In this document: piece by piece, positions 45,001 through 55,600 of the stretch | How positions within the stretch are numbered: position 1 is the first letter of the stretch | Layout of the letters: each line of letters opens with the position of its first letter | DNA from: JBCCSZ01 sp039821145 | GTDB lineage: Bacteria > Bacteroidota > Bacteroidia > Chitinophagales > Saprospiraceae | Length of the DNA stretch: 64,000 nt | Reading direction: 5' to 3' | Assembly: GCA_039821145.1 (NCBI GenBank) | Contig: JBCBOS010000004.1 | Span: forward strand, 248,001-312,000 | Notes under the pieces: model-generated | Databases searched by the model: none | Seen by the model: the letters and a program-made list of their open reading frames with translations, nothing else | Told to the model about the DNA's origin: nothing | Translations under genes and position numbers: made by a program

Positions 45001-46672
45001 ATGAGTTCGTGAATGCCCGATCAATCGTCAGCTTACAATCGGAATCCGAAAGGATGAATTGCTTTCTTTCCTCAGGATGAGCAGCATCCATTGGCACGTA
45101 TGTCGCCCCCAGTTTCAGGAGGGCCAGGAGTGCGATGATCAACTCATCGGTCTTGGGCAAAGTGACAGCGATTTTGTCTCCTGACTGAATGCCAAAGGTG
45201 CCTTGGAGCAAATTGGCCAGTTGGTTGGACAAGACATCCAATTCCTTGTACGACAGTGGATCGAAACTGCTCCCTACCAGGGCTGTCCTGTCTTCATGTT
45301 TGAGAAGCTGCGAGCGAAACAGACTTGGGATGCTGGCCCGCCGATCAAATGCAGACAGCTCTCCTTGTTGAGATGACAACAAGACCTGAGATTCCTCTTC
45401 TGTCAGCAGGTCAAATTCTTCCAGCAGCAGCTCCGGCTTTTGCAGGGACTCAGCGATCAACTTTTCGTATGCTGTCAAAAAGGCCTTCATTGTATACGCT
45501 TCAAAATACAATCCGTTGTAGGTCAAACTGAGCAAGAGCGAATCTTCTTTTTCACTGACCAACAGGTTGAGGTCGTACTTCCCCCAGCCGAGATTCCGAC
45601 TGTTGATCTCCCATTCTTCCTCATCCATTTGAGAATCCACCACATCATATTGGAAGAGAAGGTCAAACAAAGCCGTCCGACTTCTGTCCTTCTTCGGATT
45701 GATTTCCGACACCAATTTGTCAAAGGGCATGGACTTGTATTTCTTGGCCATCTCCCAAGTTCGCATCACCTCCCGATGGTGCTCTGCAACGGTTTTGTGT
45801 GGATCAATGCTCGACCGCAAAACCACCAAATTGTCCACTGGCCCCAGCAGCACATTCGCACTCTCGGGTCTGAGCGGCATGACAGTCCCCAAGACCACAT
45901 CAGGAAGAGCGGTAAACTTGGAAAGAATCATCTTGTACATCGCCAACAAAAACACTTGGATGGACCCACCCTGTTCGTCGCAAAACCTCGCCATCCCATC
46001 TTTCGAAATTTCTGTCCGCAGCAACTGGCTTTTGTATACGTGAATGTGCTCCCGCTTGTGATCCGTTGGAAAATACAAAACGGGGTTGTCCACTAGCTGG
46101 GCCTTCCAATAAAACAAGAGCGGCTCCAGTTCATCCTGTCCCAACTCATTTTGCCAGTTGGAAAAACGTTGGTAGGGAACAATTTTCGTTGCTGGTACGG
46201 CCACATCTCTTTCCAATGCATCGAGGAAGAATGCACGAATCTTTTTCACACTGTGGTAATCCACGATGGCATGGTGAAGAACGAGAAATAGGTGACACCC
46301 TTGCTCCGACAATTCATAGTACCCTCTCAATAAAAAGTCACCGTCATCAAATGGCAGACTTCGAAGAAGCTCCGCTCGTGCAAAAACATCCTCTGTAGGC
46401 ACCAGCAATTTTGCCAAGTCCACCTCTTCGATGGGAACAATCTTTTGGCAAATGCGACTCCCCTCTTCCACAACCAATTTGGTCCGCAGGATCTCGTGGT
46501 CTCGCAACAAGCTGGCAAAGGCATTTCGCACTGCTACTTCAGATACCTGCCTCTTGATGCTGATGGCCAAAGGGACATTGTGATAGATCGGATTGCCATC
46601 GTACAAATGATCCTTTTCAAAGTGATTGATGAACCACAATCTTTGCTGATGATAAGAACTTTTGATTTTCAT
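39068..46672 (-). CDS. NRPS subunit B: C-A-T-C-A-T-C
   Basis: This 2534-residue synthetase starts at MKIKSSYHQQRLWF. The first condensation domain has HHAIVDY (Gly of HHxxxDG replaced by Tyr, residue ~137). Module 1 A domain (~490-950) gives code DFWSIGMVHK, one residue from the Thr code DFWNIGMVHK, so Thr is predicted. The carrier is near 972 (LGGHSL). The second C has HHIIFDD. Module 2 A (~1540-1990) reads DAQVIYYVIK, which I cannot assign. The carrier is near 2020, and the final C (HHLISDG, ~2205) would pass the chain to the A-T of subunit C. There are no epimerisation or TE domains. It lies 25 bp after subunit A. Confidence 0.95.
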   Translation of the reverse strand: MKIKSSYHQQRLWFINHFEKDHLYDGNPIYHNVPLAISIKRQVSEVAVRNAFASLLRDHEILRTKLVVEEGSRICQKIVPIEEVDLAKLLVPTEDVFARAELLRSLPFDDGDFLLRGYYELSEQGCHLFLVLHHAIVDYHSVKKIRAFFLDALERDVAVPATKIVPYQRFSNWQNELGQDELEPLLFYWKAQLVDNPVLYFPTDHKREHIHVYKSQLLRTEISKDGMARFCDEQGGSIQVFLLAMYKMILSKFTALPDVVLGTVMPLRPESANVLLGPVDNLVVLRSSIDPHKTVAEHHREVMRTWEMAKKYKSMPFDKLVSEINPKKDRSRTALFDLLFQYDVVDSQMDEEEWEINSRNLGWGKYDLNLLVSEKEDSLLLSLTYNGLYFEAYTMKAFLTAYEKLIAESLQKPELLLEEFDLLTEEESQVLLSSQQGELSAFDRRASIPSLFRSQLLKHEDRTALVGSSFDPLSYKELDVLSNQLANLLQGTFGIQSGDKIAVTLPKTDELIIALLALLKLGATYVPMDAAHPEERKQFILSDSDCKLTIDRAFTNSWMGKAKEEKTSFDSREVDSDATAYIIYTSGTTGKPKGVRVSHRNVVALLHSCFEHIKVDAKDTWVQFHSHCFDFSVWEIFGCLLSGGQLLMVTPAEARDLDALCQLMNAQDATIFSQTPSAFYNFMAHESLTAPLRYVIFGGEMLLPNKLKEWHDKHPDVKLINMYGITETTVHVTLKELGPGDLNSELSNIGKPLSFAQLYILNEQRQLLPYGRVGEMYVAGHGVAQGYLNRPELDRERFLPDVYLARGRMYRTGDKARWLPNGELEFIGRVDRQVKIRGYRIELDEIENAIAQFSPSIQQVAVDLKTVNQEDVIVAYYASTEAMEKTDIRNFLQSQLPEYMLPAFFVALESMQLTSNGKVDRKALPEVNREDLLGREYVAPDNETEQQIAAIWQEVLGLKQLSATDDFFELGGHSLKIIMVKNRIRDVFQFDLDISDFFDHSILRDLAKFVDENSTTASTPLPALIHLPVAERYESSKAQKRLWFIHQLRKNRSAYNIDFALRVGGTFHQQAFQQAVDGMLERHEILRTIFPDAQQLITPPKRCDIDVRRKEPGTSVKETLLAIAALPFDLEKGPLFKVHILEESDQVRYILFNIHHIIFDDWSVAIFIKELLTSYEAFVHNTIPSLQPIVYQYKAYAHWKNEMAKSDLYKASELYWLARFDELPQALELPCDFPRPKRKTFRGNNLFRELEQDLVEEIQTKIGADRLSSVSFFLACFKLLLYKYSHQSDLVVGMPVSDRDHRALENQIGLYLNVIAVRSNLQPSLSLKEALQQEHQSLLEALNHKLYPLDELVEKLVLPRDVSRSPLFDVMFAHQYENDIGFEQGEWNLGNLQLEKIQLNPPTSKFDLLLNMVETKDRFRLRLSYNSDLFEESSAKQMMDHLLAILRLCSGDGSKLVNQISVLSEQEKVVLYPRKEQAEISHISSLLNRQLEQSPNALTIRCGDETYSLARCHQLADNMATNLSQRYDVGRGDRIAVYADAPVVYPLMFLALSKLGACYLPLDDRTPQKRRAFILQESKPKLLVLDGPQKDDFSACQTANYQDLQRVPTDKMIFGESSLEDESFIVYTSGTTGRPKGIIHPYRTISNLIEWQKENLTVRPAEGYLQFASFTFDASIQDIAFCLASGLTIHLPSKEERRDFDKLFDYILQNNISIVSLPFSVLRSFITVIDLDRLNALGLRHIITYGEQLVVAKKFAAFLQSNPHIQVHNYYGPSETHVITTNTFSGEMPLEEFQNIGRPIANNHAYLLDEDGRLVPRGVVGTLYISGANVFDGYVDEELPSRKYDIFSEYQDGPLYNTGDLARWRADGKLQYLGRKDQQIKIDGNRIEVREIERVLGRFDGIQEAVILCLKKADGYALHGFYVSEMPLKEADIKSFLASHLPSYMIPQSISALPSLPTNKNGKVDKRILESKVPTSTGLPEAELGEAQLSALGKKVKSLWEKNLHLSIASLQSDYFELGGHSLSAMVLLNQLRETFHCDMDIEDVFEHRRLSDMIHFVENASLSSLSIIPRAEQADSYPLSPAQLGFWLKIQHQTDKEAHNIAMSFVAKGVLHLEALNEALRQVVASHEVLRTVFPSIQGESRQQILDADDLQYEIKLDRNHLPEYSWEELLWLDASFSIDRWPLFHFGIVEVEENTRLVLIEIHHLISDGWSIELFVQELLQRYRAIVCGEEWEKQSRRIQYKDYAVWMNDSKNSGAYWEAASYWKEKLSNVVYQDSLKSYRTEETTRSLDGSNCIFEIPKNNALLSFAAGHELSLYAVVVSALFLLKYQYSRKTDLLIASVSAGRVHKELEDMMGYFLHSYFLRVQLNHQMVLEEWMQQVKQGILKALKHHLYPLEEMMDLINDEKRLIQGRSIYELGVTYQTSVFHREHELDRSDLSQLDIRPHRSKVVKAKDPLWWYFTEHDQKIVVDIHFQTAIYEEAAIAKLFNDFTDVLDQMTQATSGTSLDALTKLQSDSFADIEESAYREMSSDF

Positions 46673-46697
46673 TTTTGATCGTTCCGTTTCTGTTTGT

Positions 46698-49600
46698 TTA
46701 CAATTGAAAAGAAGGAAGGGCATCTTCGTCGACCAACTGTATGCCCTCGATCCTACCCGTGGGATCATCAACCATTTGGGCAATGATTTTCAGCAATCTC
46801 TGCTCGAAATTCTCCATTTCTTTTTCTGTAAAAATGGCCGTTTGGTATTCGATCAGATAACTCAACTCGCCATTCAGTTGACGGATGTATACACATAGAG
46901 GAAACTTGCTTTTCTGCTCACTGACCTTCAAGGCTTTGACAGACAAACCCTCTACTTCTTGGAGATAGCTGCTGTCGTTGACGAGTACGTTGAGGTAGAC
47001 ATCCATTCTCGATGCCAAAGAAAAATGATGGTCCTTTTCAAACTGTTCTACGATCTCATCAAATGGGAAAAAGGAGGCTTCGAGTAGTTGAATTTGATCT
47101 TGCGAAGCAGCGTAGAGCAGTTGGTTTAAGTCTTGGTCTTTGTCAATGGTCAATCGAAAGGGCAATACATTCAGGTACAAGCCCATTTGCCCCATCAAAT
47201 CCGCATGCTGCCGAAGACTGGAGGGGATGCCAATCAGCACATCTTTTTGCCGCGTTTTTTTGTGAATCAATACTCCCAGGGCTGTCGCCATGACGCTCAT
47301 CAATCCTTGTTTGTTGTGCCGACAATGGTCCTTGATCCGCTCTGCCAGTTCGGGTGCAAAAGAGTTTTCCAAACTGTGGCCCTCCAGTCCGCCATGCCCC
47401 TTGGTGCCGTACCAGTGGGGCCTCCGCCTCAAGCCACGTAGGTACCCTTGCCAAAAGAGTTTTTGCTCATCAAAATAAGAACTTGCCAGCTTGTCATTGA
47501 TCCATTTGGCGTAGTCTTTATAGTGGATGTCGAGCGGAGGCAGATGCAGTTTTTCCTTCTGAGACAAAGCGCGATACCTCAGCATTACCTCTTGAAAAAA
47601 GAGATTCAAGGACAACATGTCTCCAATGATGTGGTGCATCACAAAAGAGAAAATGTACTGATCTTCTTTCTCCTGCAAAATGAGAAGGCGAAACAGGGGA
47701 CCATGCACAAGATCGAAATGGTGGTGTTGCCAGTTGGCCAACTGACCTTGTGTACTTTCCAATTTGTATTCTTCCAAACTGACCACTTCCTCGACCTCCA
47801 TTGCCTCCCTCACATACTGGCGTACCTCTCCTCCCTCATCCAACACAAAATGGGTCCGAAGGATTTCGTGACGGTCCATGACCTGCTGCACTGCCTCTGT
47901 GACATGCGATACAATCAAGGGGCCGTTGAGCTGGTATTGAAATGCCATGTTGTGGGAAATGGAACCGTCGCGAGTCTGTGAAGCGAGCCAAATGCGATTC
48001 TGTTCTCTGGAGATGTCATAGCCCACTTCCGAAGGTGCCAGTGGATCAATTTTGGGGAGCGGCACTCGTTCTTTTGAGGAGATCAGTTTGGCCAAGGATT
48101 GGATGGATTCTCGTGCATAAAAGTCCTTGATCTGCACCGCAACACCCAACTTGGCCTGAATCAGATTGGCCAGTTGGAGCATCAGCAGACTGTGCCCACC
48201 CAATGCAAAAAAACTGTCTGTGACACCCACTTCTTCCACCCCCAATACCTCTTTCCAGATTTGGGTCAACTCTTTTTCCACATAGCCGCGAGCCACCACA
48301 TGTTCTTCCGAGACAAGCAGGTCCGATGCCATTGCAAGAAGTGCCTTTTTGTCAATCTTGCCATTGGGGGTCAAGGGCATGGATGCCAAATACATGTAGG
48401 AATGGGGAATCATGTACGATGGCAATCTCTGTTGCAAGAACTGCTTCAACTCTGTCTTTTCCACCTCCGACTTGGCAACATATTGAAGCAGCAATTCTTT
48501 TTCTGTTCCGATCTGTTTCAACTGTACGACGGCCTGCTGCACGTCATCCGAAAACTGCAGGACAGCATTTTCAATTTCTCCCAACTCAATCCTGAACCCG
48601 CGAAGCTTGATCTGATCGTCTTTCCGCCCAATGAATTCAATGCTTCCATCTGGCAACCACTTGGCCAAATCTCCCGTCTTGTACAAGCGCTCCCCTGGCT
48701 CGAAAGGATGATCGACAAATGTTTTCGATGTGAGTTCCGAACGGCGCCAATAGCCTCTCGACAATCCCGCACCCGAGATGCACAATTCGCCAATGACACC
48801 TTTGGGCTGCAGTTGATGGGCTTCGGAAAGAATGTACATCTTCGCATTGTCGATGGGTCGACCAATTGGAATGACACCATCTGTTTCTTCCTTGATGAGG
48901 TACCAACTGCTGTAAGTCGTGTCTTCTGAAGGACCATACAAATTGTACACATCCATCTCTGCCAAGGGCAATTTCCGACTGAAGCTGGGTGGGACAACTT
49001 CGCCTGCTAGATTCAAAATGGAAACAGCAGACAAATCAACTTGACTGTCCAGCAAGGACCGAATCACTGACGGCACTGCATTGATCAGCACATTTTTGTC
49101 TTTTTCCAAATGACGGGGAATCGACAAGCCATTTTCCACCACACGCACACTCTTGCCGATGCTCAATGGGTAGAAAATTTCGTACACCGACAAATCAAAG
49201 CAATGGGAGGTCGAGAAATAAGCAGTGTCAAAGCCATCCATCCCAAACTGTTTGATGGACCAGTGAAGCAAGGCCACGACATTTTGGTGCTCAATCATCA
49301 CCCCCTTCGGCTGTCCTGTGGAACCCGAGGTGTAGATGAGATAGGCCAGTTGTTGGCAGTCCAATTCCACGGTCGGTTTCCGTGCATCTTTTTCCCTCTC
49401 TGAAAAGGCAGACAAATACTCCTCTGTGACAACCAAGGCACATTGACTGTCTTCTTTGAGGTAGGCAATTCGCTGAGCGGGATGGGATGGATCAATGGGG
49501 ACATAAGCGCCTCCCGTTTTCAAGACTGCCAATAGACTGATGACCAGCCACTCACTGCGCTCCAAGGCCACTCCCACAAGCGTTTCTTTCTCAATTGGTC

Positions 49601-52600
49601 CAGTGGCCAGCAAGTCATTGGCCAGGGCATTGGACAGATGTTCCAGCTCTTGATAAGTCAGTTGTTTTTGGTCATGTATGACAGCTACGGCATCGGGGGT
49701 CTTGGCCAATTGATCCCGGAACAAGCTGATGATGGTTTGTCCTGCCGGGTAGTCAACCGCTGTATCGTTGAACAGTTGCAAGATTTCTTTTTCTTCCTCT
49801 GCACGGAGATAGGCCAACGAATCAATGGGCTTGTCTGGCTCGGCCACCGCCGCTTTCAGGAAGCCTTCCAAATGACTGCACAAAGCATTGATTTGTTCCG
49901 CTTCATAAATGTCTGTGTTGTATTCCAAGCGCAAGTGAATGCCTCGTTCATCCTCCGAAAAAGAAAAGGTCATGTCGAATTGGCTGACCGACCGCGAGAT
50001 CTCTTGGTAAGCACTTATTTGCAATCCATCCATGTCAATCGATGTCTCCTGCTGGTTTTGTAAAATGACCAAGACATCGAACAAAGCGGAGCGGGAGGTA
50101 TCCCGTTGGACCGCCGTCTTTTCCAGCAATTTTTCGAAGGGGTACTCTTGGTGCTCGTACGCTTCCAGCAAGGTCTGCTTTTGTACCTTCAACAAAGAGG
50201 CAAAGCCAACTTTCGCATCAAAAGTGGTGCGAATGGCCAGGGTATTGATGTACAGGCCAATTTGGTTTTCCAAGTCCGCATGGCCCCGGCCTGCAATGGG
50301 CGTTCCCAACAAAATGTCTGTCGCCCCAGTATATCTGTGAAACAAGCCATTGATGGCAGACAACAAGCCCATGTAAAGCGTTGCACCTTCTCGTTTGGCA
50401 AATGCGCGAAGCTTGTCACTCCATTCCTTTGGAAAGTCGTACAATTTCGTTGCCCCATGGTAGGTCTTGACAGGAGGGCGTCCCTTGTAGCTTGGCAATT
50501 CCAAGACAGGCAATTCTCCCAATAATTTTTGCTCCCAGTATGCCCCTTGCTTTGACAATTTTGCTTGTTGCTCTTCACTCTCCATCCACAGCACATAGTC
50601 TTTGTATTGCATGGCCAGTGTCGGGAGTGCCACCCTGCGCCCAGCCAGCAATTGGTTGTACACCTGTATCAATTCTTTGGCAAACACTTCCATGGACCAG
50701 CCGTCCCCAATGATGTGGTGAATGGCGAAGAGCAGGTAGTGCGTATGAGCGTCTGTCTGTAAGATGCGGGCCTTCAGCAATGGGGCTTGTTCCAAGTCAA
50801 ATTCTTCCTGGTAAAAAGAGTGGATGCCATCCTTTGCTTCTTGCTCCGAGACCCTGGCCTGTTCCATGGCAAAAGCAAGGTCTCGCTCCTCGACAATCTG
50901 CTGATGAACGGTTCCATTTCGCTTGACAAAACGAGTGCGCAAAGACTCATGACGCCCCATCAAATAACGGAAGGACTTCTCCAATACTTCTGCATCCAAG
51001 TAGCCCACCATTTTGAAAACACCGGGAATGCTGTAGGCTTTGTTGCCACCATCAAACTGACTCAAAATCCACAGCCGCTTTTGGGCAGCACTCAAAGGAT
51101 AGTAGTCCCTTTCTGCAAAGCGTGTGATGCCTGCCACCTCTTGACGGGTCATGCGCTCCGACAAAGATGCGATGCTTGGATTGGTAAAAATCTCTTTGAC
51201 ACCAATGGTAAAAGACAATTGCTGATTCATCCGATTGATCAACTGAGTGACCTTTAGACTGTGACCACCCAATGCAAAAAAGTTGTCCGTAATCCCCACC
51301 TTTTCCACATCCAATACCTCTTGCCAAATCGCCACCAGTTGCGCCTCTATTTCATTTCTTGGCGCCACATACTCTTTCTCGTCTGCCCCCAGTTGTATCT
51401 TAGGCAAGGCCTTCCGATCGATCTTTCCGTTGGGAGTCAATGGGATGGAATCCAGTTGAATCAAATGGTTGGGGATCATGTAAGCTGGCAAGTAGGCGTG
51501 CAGGGAATCTTTGAGGGCAGCCACATCCATTTCTTCCTCGCCGACCAAATAAGCCGCCAAGTATTTTTCTTCCTTCTGCTTCACAATGATGGCCACTGCT
51601 TGCGTCACCGCTTGCTGGTTCATCAAGACATGCTCAATTTCCCCCAACTCTATTCGATGGCCGCGGAGCTTGACCTGTGTATCTTTTCTGCCCAAAAATT
51701 CAATATTGCCATCGGGCAGCCACTTGGCCAAATCTCCCGTCTTGTACAATCGCTCTCCCTCCTTGAAGGGATGTGGAATGAATGCCTTATCGGTCAAGTC
51801 CGGAAGGTTCAAATATCCCCTCGACAATCCGGCCCCCGAAATGCACAACTCGCCAATGACACCCTTGGGCTGCAAGCGGTTGCTTTGTCCATCCAAAATG
51901 TACAATTGGCAATTGCTCAGTGGTTTTCCGATTGGAATATTGGGCGTCGTGATGTCTGCCAAATTTTCGACCCGATAATAGCTGGCGCAAACCGTACACT
52001 CCGTCGGACCATAGGCATTGAGAATCTTTATCTTGTTGTCAAAATACCATTCAACAGAGCTGGGTTTGATGCCCTCCACGCCAATGAAGATGTGTTGCAG
52101 ATGCAGGTCATCGTAGGTAGCCAGTCGCTCCGCAATCTCTTCCAAATGCATGGGATGGAGATAACAATGGGATATTTTGTTTTCGCAGATGAAATCGGCG
52201 TATTCCTGGGGGTTGTAAATGATTTCTTCCTCTGGAATGAATAGGGTACTTCCGGAAGTGATCGATGTCATGATTTCTAGTACGGATGCATCAAAAACCG
52301 TTTTGCAGCTCAGAGAGGTTCGGTGAACACCCATTTGATAATCAAACACCAAATTGGACAGGCTGCCGTGTTCGATCATGATTCCTTTTGGTGTTCCGGT
52401 GGAGCCAGAGGTGTAGATGAGGTAGGCCAATTGATCGACCGAAATCTCTGCGGCGGGCGCTGTCGGATCAAAGGGGCCAGCGGCAAAGGCATCGATGAAA
52501 TCCTTGTCGATCACGATGGGACAATTCGCATCTTGTAAAATGTATTCAATGCGTTTTTGGGGAAAGTCTGGATCGATGGAAACATAGGCTGCACCTGCTT

Positions 52601-55600
52601 TCAAAATGGCCAACATACTCACCACCACCCACTCGCTTCGCTGCAATTGGATGCCGATGATGGCCTCTTTCTTCAGCTGACCCACAGAGTCCATCAGGTG
52701 ATTGGCCAAGCCATTGGATAGATGTTCCAATTCTCGATAGGTCAAAAGCTTGTCTGCATGCACGAGGGCATTGGCTTCCGGCCTCCGCTCCACTTGCTCG
52801 CGAAACAAATCGACAACTGTTTTTTCCTTGGGATAATCTGCCTTTGTATCGTTGAAAACTTCCAGGAGTTCCCGCCGCTGTTCCGCTCCCATGCAAGGGA
52901 CTTCCTTGTAAGGAACAGAAGGGGAAGAAACCATCGTTTCCAAAATGGCAAAATAGGCATCGAACATCTGGTTCATGACCTCCTCGGAATAGATGTCACT
53001 GTTGTACTCCCATTCCACCATGATCGTCCGATTGCGCTCCTCTAGTCCCTCTTGCAGGGCCTGTTCAAAAGGAGTGACCACCACGACATTGATGTCAAAC
53101 TTGGCCGTCAGATTGTGAGAGTCAATGACTTCCAATTCCAAATCTGGCAGAAAGAGATTTCGGGAAGGGGTATTCATAAAACTGAACATGTATTGAAACA
53201 ATGGCATCAGTCCCAGACTTCTCGTTGGCGAAAGGTGTTCGACCACTTTCCCAAATGGCGTGTCTTCGTGGGTGTAGGCCTCAAAGCAAGTTTGTTTGAT
53301 CTTGTCAAGAGCGGCCCCCAACGAGTCCGTTCCGTCCAACTGGGTTCTCAGCGCAATGGTATTGATGACCATCCCCAAAACATTTTCAATCGAAGCCAAT
53401 CTGCGGTTGGCGACTGCCGTGCCAATGCAAATGTCGGATTCGTTGCTGAAGCGACTGAGCGTTAGTTTGAAGGCTGCCAGCATGCTGATGAAAAGCGTGG
53501 CACCATGCGCTACACTGAAAGCCCGTATTTTATCTGACCATTCTTCGTCGATCGTTCTGATCAGCAATTTTCCATTTCCCGAAATCTGTAGGGGGCGCTT
53601 GCATTTTTGCGGCAAGGGCAAAACCGGAATGTGTCCCTCCAGTTTTTGTTTCCAAAAAGACAAATGACTGTCCAAGCGCTCATCGTCAAAAAATGATTTT
53701 TGCCAATGAGAAAAGTCTTTGAATTGCAGCCGGGGAATCTCGATTTGAAAGTTCTCATCCTCGATGAGTTTCGAGTAAACATCAATGAATTCCCGAAGAA
53801 GAATCCCTTGTGTCCAACCGTCGTGAATGAGGTGGTGTTCGCAAAAGACGAGAATGTTTTCTCTCTCCGATTTCCGAAGGATGTACACCCTGAGCAAGGG
53901 CCCTTTTTCGAGATCGAAAAGTCGATTGCCTTCTTGGAAAATGAAGTCTTGAATTTCTGCCTCTTGTTCTTGGGGAGAAAGATTTTCCAGAGAGTGCAGA
54001 GGGATGGAAAAGTAGTAGGGCGGGAGGATTTTCTGATGCGGGATGCCATTGACGACTGGAAAGACCGTCCTCAGGATTTCGTGCTTTTCTGTCAACAGGG
54101 TAAAGGCCTTTTCAATTCGCTTCAAATTCATTTGCCCCCTCATCTTGATGGCCCGTGGCACGTAGTAAGACTTGTTGTCTTGGTTGAGCTGATCCAAAAA
54201 CCACAGTCGCTCCTGGGGATAAGACAGTGGATACAATTCTTGCTTGGGTGCTTTTTCCAGCTGGAAGGAATGGGAAATTTCCTTTGTTTCCAAAAGCTTG
54301 GCAGCCTCGTAAATTGTGGGGGCTTCGTAAAATTCCCGCAGCGAAATGTCCTGTTTTCTCTCCTCTCTGATGATGCCGATGAACTGGTTGGCCAGCAGAG
54401 AATGTCCTCCCAATGCAAAAAAGCTGCTGTGAATGTCCACCTCTTCCAAGTTCAAAAGCTTCTTCCAGATGTTTGCCATTTCGTACTCCACAGCCGTTGA
54501 CGGAAAAACCATTGCTGCTTTGGCAAGTATTTTTTCAGGCAAGGGCAAGCGCTTGCTGTCAATCTTGCCACTGGCGTTCAAAGGGAAGGCATCCAGCAGC
54601 AGCACATGATTGGGGATCATATGAGCTGGCAGTTTTTTCTTGAGACTTTTCAACAGAGAATCAACATCTACTTGTCCACTGGCGCTCACATAGGCGATGA
54701 GGGCCGGTGCCTGTTGCCATTCCCTCATGCTCACATGACAAGCCCTGACGGAGGGAGTTATTTCTTTGATGGCTTGCTCAATTTCCTGTGGTTCGATGCG
54801 GTAGCCACGAAAGCTCAACTGGCTGTCTTTTCTTCCCTGGAACAACAATTCCCCCTGCTCATTCCATCGGCCCAAATCCCCTGTCTTGTACATCCGCTTT
54901 CCATCCACCTCTACAAATAGTGCGGCAGTGAGCTGGTCCTGATTGAGATAGCCATTGGCCAGTCCCATCCCCGCCAATGCGATCTCTCCCAAGGCCCCCT
55001 TGGGCAATAAATGCTGATCATTGAGGAGGAAAACATCTCGGTTGGCGATGGGCTTGCCGATGGGGACTTGGACGTCCTCCGCTCTGATTTTGTGGTAAGT
55101 GGCACAAACCGTACTTTCTGTCGGCCCATAGGTATTGTAGACCTCCATGCTGTCCAATAAGTGATCAACTTGCTCTCTTTTCAAAACGTCGCCCCCGCTG
55201 ATGAGAATTCTCAACTGAAGCTCGTAGTCTGCCTGATGGTCACTCAAATATTGGACAACAAAAGGGTTGGTGCTCAAAAGAGTCACCTCGTGGCGACTAC
55301 ACTCTTGAAGCAAGCTGTGAAAATCTTTTGGACTTTCTGCAACGAGCAGTTTTCCTCCGACGGTAAGGATGGGAAATATTTCTTCCACCGAAGTATCGAA
55401 TACCAAAGCAGATTGCTGAATGACACAATCGGATGCTGTCAGTCGAAAGTAGGTGGAAAAAGTTGTGGCATAATCGATGAGTGATTCATGCCGAATGGAT
55501 ACCCCCTTGGGCCTGCCTGTCGAGCCGGAGGTGTAGATGATGTAGGCCTCATCCTCAGGAGAAATGGAAACCACTTTTGTACTCCCCACTTCCTCCTCAA

